64,000 bases of DNA from assembly GCF_964340395.1 (NCBI RefSeq), contig NC_135551.1, forward strand, positions 2,655,001 through 2,719,000. Reading direction: 5' to 3'. Both the position numbers and the translations under genes were made by a program. The DNA comes from Glandiceps talaboti (lineage: Eukaryota > Hemichordata > Enteropneusta > Spengelidae). Below are positions 58,301 to 64,000 of the stretch, piece by piece. Every line of letters starts with the position of its first letter. The stretch's first letter is position 1. The notes under the pieces were generated by a model. It did not search any database. It was not told the origin of the DNA and worked only from the letters and a program-made list of their open reading frames with translations.

Positions 58301-61300
58301 ATTATCCATCATATATTAAAATGGAATAATGCTGCTTAGTAATGTTTGTAAACAACTAACTTTGTTCTATTGCAGTGCATGATGGGAATAGAATGTAATC
58401 ATTTGATGGTAGAATGGTGATTATCCAACCTATATTAAAATGGAATAATACTCCTTAGTAACAATTGTAAATAATTGACTGTGTTCTATTGCAGTGCATG
58501 ATGGGAATAGAATAGAATAATTTGATGGTAGAGTGATGATTATCCAACCTATATTAAAATTGAATAATACTCCTTAGTAATGTTTGTAAATAAATGACTT
58601 TGTTCTATTGCAATGAATGGTTGGAATAGAATAGAATAATTTGATGGTAGAGTAGTGATTATCCAACCTATGTTAAAAAGGAATAACACTCCTTAGTAAC
58701 ATTTGTAAACAACAAACTTTGTTCTTTTGTAATGTATGATGGGAATAAAATGGAATAATTTGTTGGTAGAGTTGTGATTGTCCAACCCCTATTGTAATGG
58801 AATAATCCTTCTCCTTAGTAACATTTGTAAACAACTAACTTTGTTCTATTGCAATGTATGATGGGAATAGAATGTAATCATTTGATGTTAGAATGGTGTT
58901 TGTCCAACGTATATTAAAATGAAATAATGTTCCTTAGTTACGTTTATTAAACAAGTGACTTTATTCTATTGCAGTGCATGATGGGAATAGAATGGAATAA
59001 TTTGATGTTAGAATTGTCATGGTTCAACCTATATTAAAATGGAATAATACTCCTTAGTAATGTTTGTAAACAAGTGACTTTGTTCTATTGCAGTGCATGA
59101 TGGGAATAGAATAGAATAATTTGATGGTAGAGTGGCGAGTATCCAACCTATATTAAAATGGAATAATACTCCTTAGTAACGTTTGTAAATAATTGACTTT
59201 GTTCTATTGCAGTGCATGATGGGAATAGAATAGAATAATTTGATGGTAGAGTGGCGAGTATCCAACCTATATTAAAATAGAATAATACTCCTTAGTAATG
59301 TTTGTAAACAAATGACTTAATTTGTTCTATTGCAATGAATGGTTGGAATAGAATAGAATAATTTGATGGTAGAGTGGTGATTGTCCAACCCCTATTGTAA
59401 TGGAATAATCCTTCTCCTTAGTAACATTTGTAAACAACTAACTTTGTTCTATTGCAATGTATGATGGGAATAGAATGTAATCATTTGATGTTAGAATGGT
59501 GATTGTCCAACGTATATTAAACTGAAATAATGTTCCTTAGTAACGTTTGTAAACAAGTGACTTTATTCTATTGCAGTGCATGATGGGAATAGAATGGAAT
59601 AATTTGATGTTAGAATTGTGATTGTTCAACATATATTAAAATGGAATAATACTCCTTAGTAATGTTTGTAAACAACAAACTTTGTTCTTTTTTAATGTAT
59701 GATGGGAATAAAATGGAATAATGCTCCTTAGTAACATTTGTAAAAAAGTGACTTTATTCTGTTGCAGTGCATGATGGGAATAGAATGGAATAATTTGATG
59801 TTAGAATTGTGATTGTTCAACATATATTAAAATGAAATAATCCTTCTCCTTAGTAACATTTGTAAACAACTAACTTTGTTCTATTGCAATGTATGATGGG
59901 AATAGAAAAGAATAATTTTATGGTAGAATGGTGATTATCCAACCTATATTAAAATGGAATAATACTCCTTAGTAACATTTGTAAACAAGTGACTTTATTC
60001 TATTGCAATGTATTATGGGAATAGAATAGAATAATTTGATGGTAGAATGGTGATTGTTCAACCTATATTAAAATGGAATAATACTCCTTAGTAACATTTG
60101 TAAACAAGTGACTTTGTTCTATTGCAGTGCATGATGGGAATAGAATAGAATAATTTGATGTTAGAATGGTGATCGTTCAACCTATATTAAAATGGAATAA
60201 TGCTCCTTAGTAACATTTGTAAACAACTAACTTTGTTCTATTGCAATGTATGATGGGAATAGTATGTAATCATTTGATGTTAGAATGGTGATTATCCATC
60301 ATATATTAAAATGGAATAATGCTGCTTAGTAATGTTTGTAAACAACTAACTTTGTTCTATTGCAGTGCATGATGGGAATAGAATGTAATCATTTGATGGT
60401 AGAATGGTGATTATCCAACCTATATTAAAATGGAATAATACTCCTTAGTAACAATTGTAAATAATTGACTGTGTTCTATTGCAGTGCATGATGGGAATAG
60501 AATAGAATAATTTGATGGTAGAGTGATGATTATCCAACCTATATTAAAATTGAATAATACTCCTTAGTAATGTTTGTAAATAAATGACTTTGTTCTATTG
60601 CAATGAATGGTTGGAATAGAATAGAATAATTTGATGGTAGAGTAGTGATTATCCAACCTATGTTAAAAAGGAATAATACTCCTTAGTAACATTTGTAAAC
60701 AACAAACTTTGTTCTTTTGTAATGTATGATGGGAATAAAATGGAATAATTTGTTGGTAGAGTTGTGATTGTCCAACCCCTATTGTAATGGAATAATCCTT
60801 CTCCTTAGTAACATTTGTAAACAACTAACTTTGTTCTATTGCAATGTATGATGGGAATAGAATGTAATCATTTGATGTTAGAATGGTGTTTGTCCAACGT
60901 ATATTAAAATGAAATAATGTTCCTTAGTTACGTTTATTAAACAAGTGACTTTATTCTATTGCAGTGCATGATGGGAATAGAATGGAATAATTTGATATTA
61001 AAATTGTGATTGTTCAACATATATAAAAATGGAATAATACTCCTTAGTAACATTTGTAAACAACTAACTTTGTTCTTTTGCAATGTATGATGGGAATAGA
61101 ATGTAATCATTTAATGTTAGAATGGTGATTGTCCAACGTATATTAAAATGGAATAATGCTCCTTGGTAACGTTTGTAAAAAAGTGACTTTATTCTATTGC
61201 AGTGCATGATGGGAATAGAATGGAATAATTTGATGTTAGAATTGTGATTGTTCAACCTATATTAAAATGAAATAATCCTTCTCCTTAGTAACATTTGTAA

Positions 61301-64000
61301 ACAAGTGACTTTGTTCTATTGCAGTGCATGATGGGAATAGATAAGAATAATTTGATGGTAGAGTGGTGTTTATCCAACCTATATTAAAATGGAATAAAAC
61401 TCCTTAGTAACGTTTGTAAATAATTGACTTTGTTCTATTGCAGTGCATGATGGGAATAGAATAGAATAATTTGATGGTAGAATGGTGATTATCCAACCTA
61501 TATTAAAATGGAATAATACTCCTTAGTAACATTTGTAAACAACTAACTTTGTTCTATTGCGATGCATGATGGGAATAGAATAGAATAATTTGATGGTAGA
61601 GTGGTGATTATCCAACTTATATTAAAGTGGAATAATACTCCTAAGTAATGTTTGTAAACAAATGACTTTGTTCTATTGCAATGTATGATGGGAATAGAAT
61701 AGAATAATTTGATGGTAGAGTTGTGATTATCCAACCTCTATTAAAATGGAATAATACTCCTTAGTAATGTTTGTAAACAAATGACTTTGTTCTATTGCAA
61801 TGAATGGTTGGAATAGAATAGAATAATTTGATGGTAGAGTAGTGATTGTCCAACCCCTATTGTAATGGAATAATCCTTCTCCTTAGTAACGTTTGTAAAC
61901 AAATGACTTTGTTCTATTGCAATGAATGGTTGTAATAGAATAGAATAATTTGATGGTAGAGTAGTGATTATCCAACCCCTATTGTAATAGAATAATCATT
62001 CTCCTTAGTAACATTTGTAAACAGCTAACTTTGTTCTATTGCAGTGCATGATGGGAATAGAATGTAATCATTTGATGGTAGAATGGTGATTATCCAACCT
62101 ATATTAAAATGGAATAATACTACTTAGTAACAATTGTAAATAATTGACTGTGTTCTATTGCAGTGCATGATGGGAATAGAATAGAATAATCTGATGGTAG
62201 AGTGATGATTATCCAACCTATATTAAAATTGAAAAATGCTCCTTAGCAACATTTGCAAACAAGTGACTTTGTTCTATTGCAATGAATGGCTGGAATAGAA
62301 TAGAATAAATTGATGGTAGAGTGGTGATTGTCCAACGTATATTAAAATGGAACAATGCTCCTTAGTAACGTTTGTAACTTTGTTCTATTGCAGTGCATGA
62401 TTGGAATAGAATAGAATAATTTGATGGTAGAGTGGTGATTATCCAACCTATATTAAAAAGGAATAATACTCCTTAGTAACATTTGTAAACAACTAACTTT
62501 GTTCTTTTGTAATGTATGATGGGAATAAAATGGAATAATTTGATGGTAGAGTAGTGATTGTCCAACCCTTATTGTAATGGAATAATCCTTCTCCTTAGTA
62601 ACATTTGTAAACAACTAACTTTGTTCTATTGCAATGTATGATGGGAATAGAATGTAATCATTTGATGTTAGAATGGTGATTATCCATCATATATTAAAAT
62701 GGAATAATGCTCCTTAGTAACATTTGTAAACAAGTGACTTTGTTCTATTGCAATACATGATGGGAATAGAATAGAATAATTTGATGTTAGAATGGTGATT
62801 GTCCAACGTATATATTAAAATGCAATAAAACACCTCAGTAACATTTCTAAACAACTTGCTTTGTTCTATTGCAATGTATGATGGGAATAGAATAGAATAA
62901 TTTGATGGTAGAATGGTGATTGTCCAACGTATATTAAAATGGAACAATGCTCCTTAGTAACGTTTGTAACTTTGTTCTATTGCAGTGCATGATTGGAATA
63001 GAATAGAATAATTTGATGGTAGAGTGGTGATTATCCAACCTATATTAAAAAGGAATAATACTGCTTAGTAACATTTGTAAACAACTAACTTTGTTCTTTT
63101 GTAATGTATGATGGGAATAAAATGGAATAATTTGATGGTAGAGTTGTGATTGTCCAACCCCTATTGTAATGGAATAATCCTTCTCCTTAGTAACATTTGT
63201 AAACAACTAACTTTGTTCTATTGCAATGTATGATGGGAATAGAATGTAATCATTTAATGTTAGAATGGTGATTGTCCAACGTATATTAAAATGGAATAAT
63301 GCTCCTTAGTAACGTTTGTAACTTTGTTCTATTGCAGTGCATGATTGGAATAGAATAGAATAATTTGATGGTAGAGTGGTGATTGTTCAACCTATATTAA
63401 AATGGAATAATACTCCTTAGTAACATTTGTAAACAAGTGACTTTGTTCTATTGCAGTGCATGATGGGAAGAGAATAGAATAATTTGATGGTAGAATGGTG
63501 ATCGTTCAACCTGTATTAAAATGGAATAATACTCCTTAGTAACATTTGTAAACAAGTGACTTTGTTCTATTGCAATGTATGATGGGAATAGAATAGAATA
63601 ATTTGATGGTAGAATGGTGATCGTTCAACCTGTATTAAAATGGAACAATACTCCTTAGTAACATTTGTAAACAAGTGACTTTGTTCTATTGCAGTGCATG
63701 ATGGGAATAGAATAGAATAATTTGATGGTAGAGTGGTGATTATCCAACCTAAATTAAATTGGAATAAAACTCCTTAGTAACATTTGTAAACAAGTGACTT
63801 TGTTCTATTGCAATGTATGATGGGAATAGAATAGAATAATTTGATGGTAGTGGTGATTATCCAATCTATATTAAAATGGAATAATACTCCTTAGGAACAT
63901 TTGTAAACAAGTGACTTTGTTCTATTGCAATGTATGATGGGAATAGAATGGAATAATTTGATGGTAGAATGGTGATTGTCCAACCTATATCAAAATGGAA
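55330..64000. repeat. Second copy of the 12,245-bp-period satellite block
   Basis: Near-identical to 43085-51755, including its internal pair of 1,990-bp repeats. Rare substitutions separate the copies (TACTTCTTAG at about 51405 versus TACTCCTTAG at about 63650; GAGTTGTG at about 50305 versus GAGTAGTG at about 62550). Confidence 0.9.

Larger units (their letters stand above)
37611..64000. repeat. Large satellite, 117-122-bp unit, about 220 copies, continues beyond window
   Basis: Unit landmarks in order: CTCCTTAGTAACATTTGTAA, ACAACTAACTTTGTTCTATT, GCAGTGCATGATGGGAATAG, AATAGAATAATTTGATGGTA, GTGGTGATTGTCCAACCTAT, TTAAAATGGAATAATA. The first units are 122 bp (with CCTTCTCC), later ones 117-119 bp. 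A second class has GCAATGTATGATGGG or GCAATGAATGGTTGG, and ACAAGTGAC for ACAACTAAC. Unit variants occur in repeating blocks (higher-order repeats). There are no genes in it. Short minus-strand frames that recur are parts of the unit. Confidence 0.98.

Noticed and set aside
48819-62947. Recurring 63-77-codon minus-strand frames in the satellite
   Set aside because: Identical frames at a 12,245-bp offset reflect the higher-order repeat. The frame spans unit boundaries and is lost in most units.
37611-64000. CRISPR-like array, because of regular unit spacing
   Set aside because: Whole units repeat with no unique spacers, the unit is about 118 bp, and the context is eukaryotic.
37611-64000. CENP-B box in the satellite unit
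   Set aside because: No TTCG....CGGG-type core was found in the unit. A centromeric role cannot be judged from sequence alone.

Overview
This is a eukaryotic, metazoan window. It is AT-rich, has GT-AG introns and is dominated by tandem repeats. No rRNA, tRNA, CRISPR array or prokaryotic operon was seen. The only gene I can support is the 3' half of a tomosyn / syntaxin-binding protein 5 (STXBP5) orthologue on the + strand. Nine exons between 5084 and 27756 join with perfectly consistent intron phases into about 390 residues. They run from a Ser-rich linker, through the C-terminal part of the beta-propeller region, to the R-SNARE motif and the family's characteristic C-terminus KYKDKKWYQF. The 5' part of the gene lies left of the window. 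The protein style and repeat types suggest a marine invertebrate. A lancelet (amphioxus) is my best guess, but it is not proven.

Layout. 1-5083: upstream intron sequence with small repeats (24-bp, CTGT, 50-bp). 5084-27756: the gene. Almost every intron carries its own unrelated minisatellite: 39-bp and 21-23-bp arrays in intron 1, a 52-bp array in intron 2, a hAT-like element in intron 3, a 26-bp array in intron 4, a 70-bp array in intron 5, a 45-bp array in intron 6, 42-bp and 40-bp arrays in intron 7, and a TGATATG array plus a 23-bp array in intron 8. 27757-37610: the 3'UTR with a poly(A) signal at 28353, then intergenic DNA with small arrays, several hairpin-headed dispersed repeats, an inverted-repeat-flanked coding-like fragment and a nested palindrome. 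37611-64000: one continuous satellite of about 117-122-bp units (about 220 copies) that runs off the window and has nested higher-order repeats of 1,990 bp and 12,245 bp.

The most notable signals concern splice sites. The intron-2 array consists of 57 uniform 52-bp units, and nearly all carry a near-perfect 5' splice donor (CTG|GTAAGTA). It grew out of the real donor of exon 2. The large 3' satellite repeats a complete branch point, pyrimidine tract and AG acceptor signal, and in many units that signal overlaps an exact match to the STAF/ZNF143 consensus as I recall it. The 45-bp array ends directly at the acceptor of exon 7. There is also a candidate alternative last exon at 18629 that would produce a tomosyn lacking its SNARE motif.
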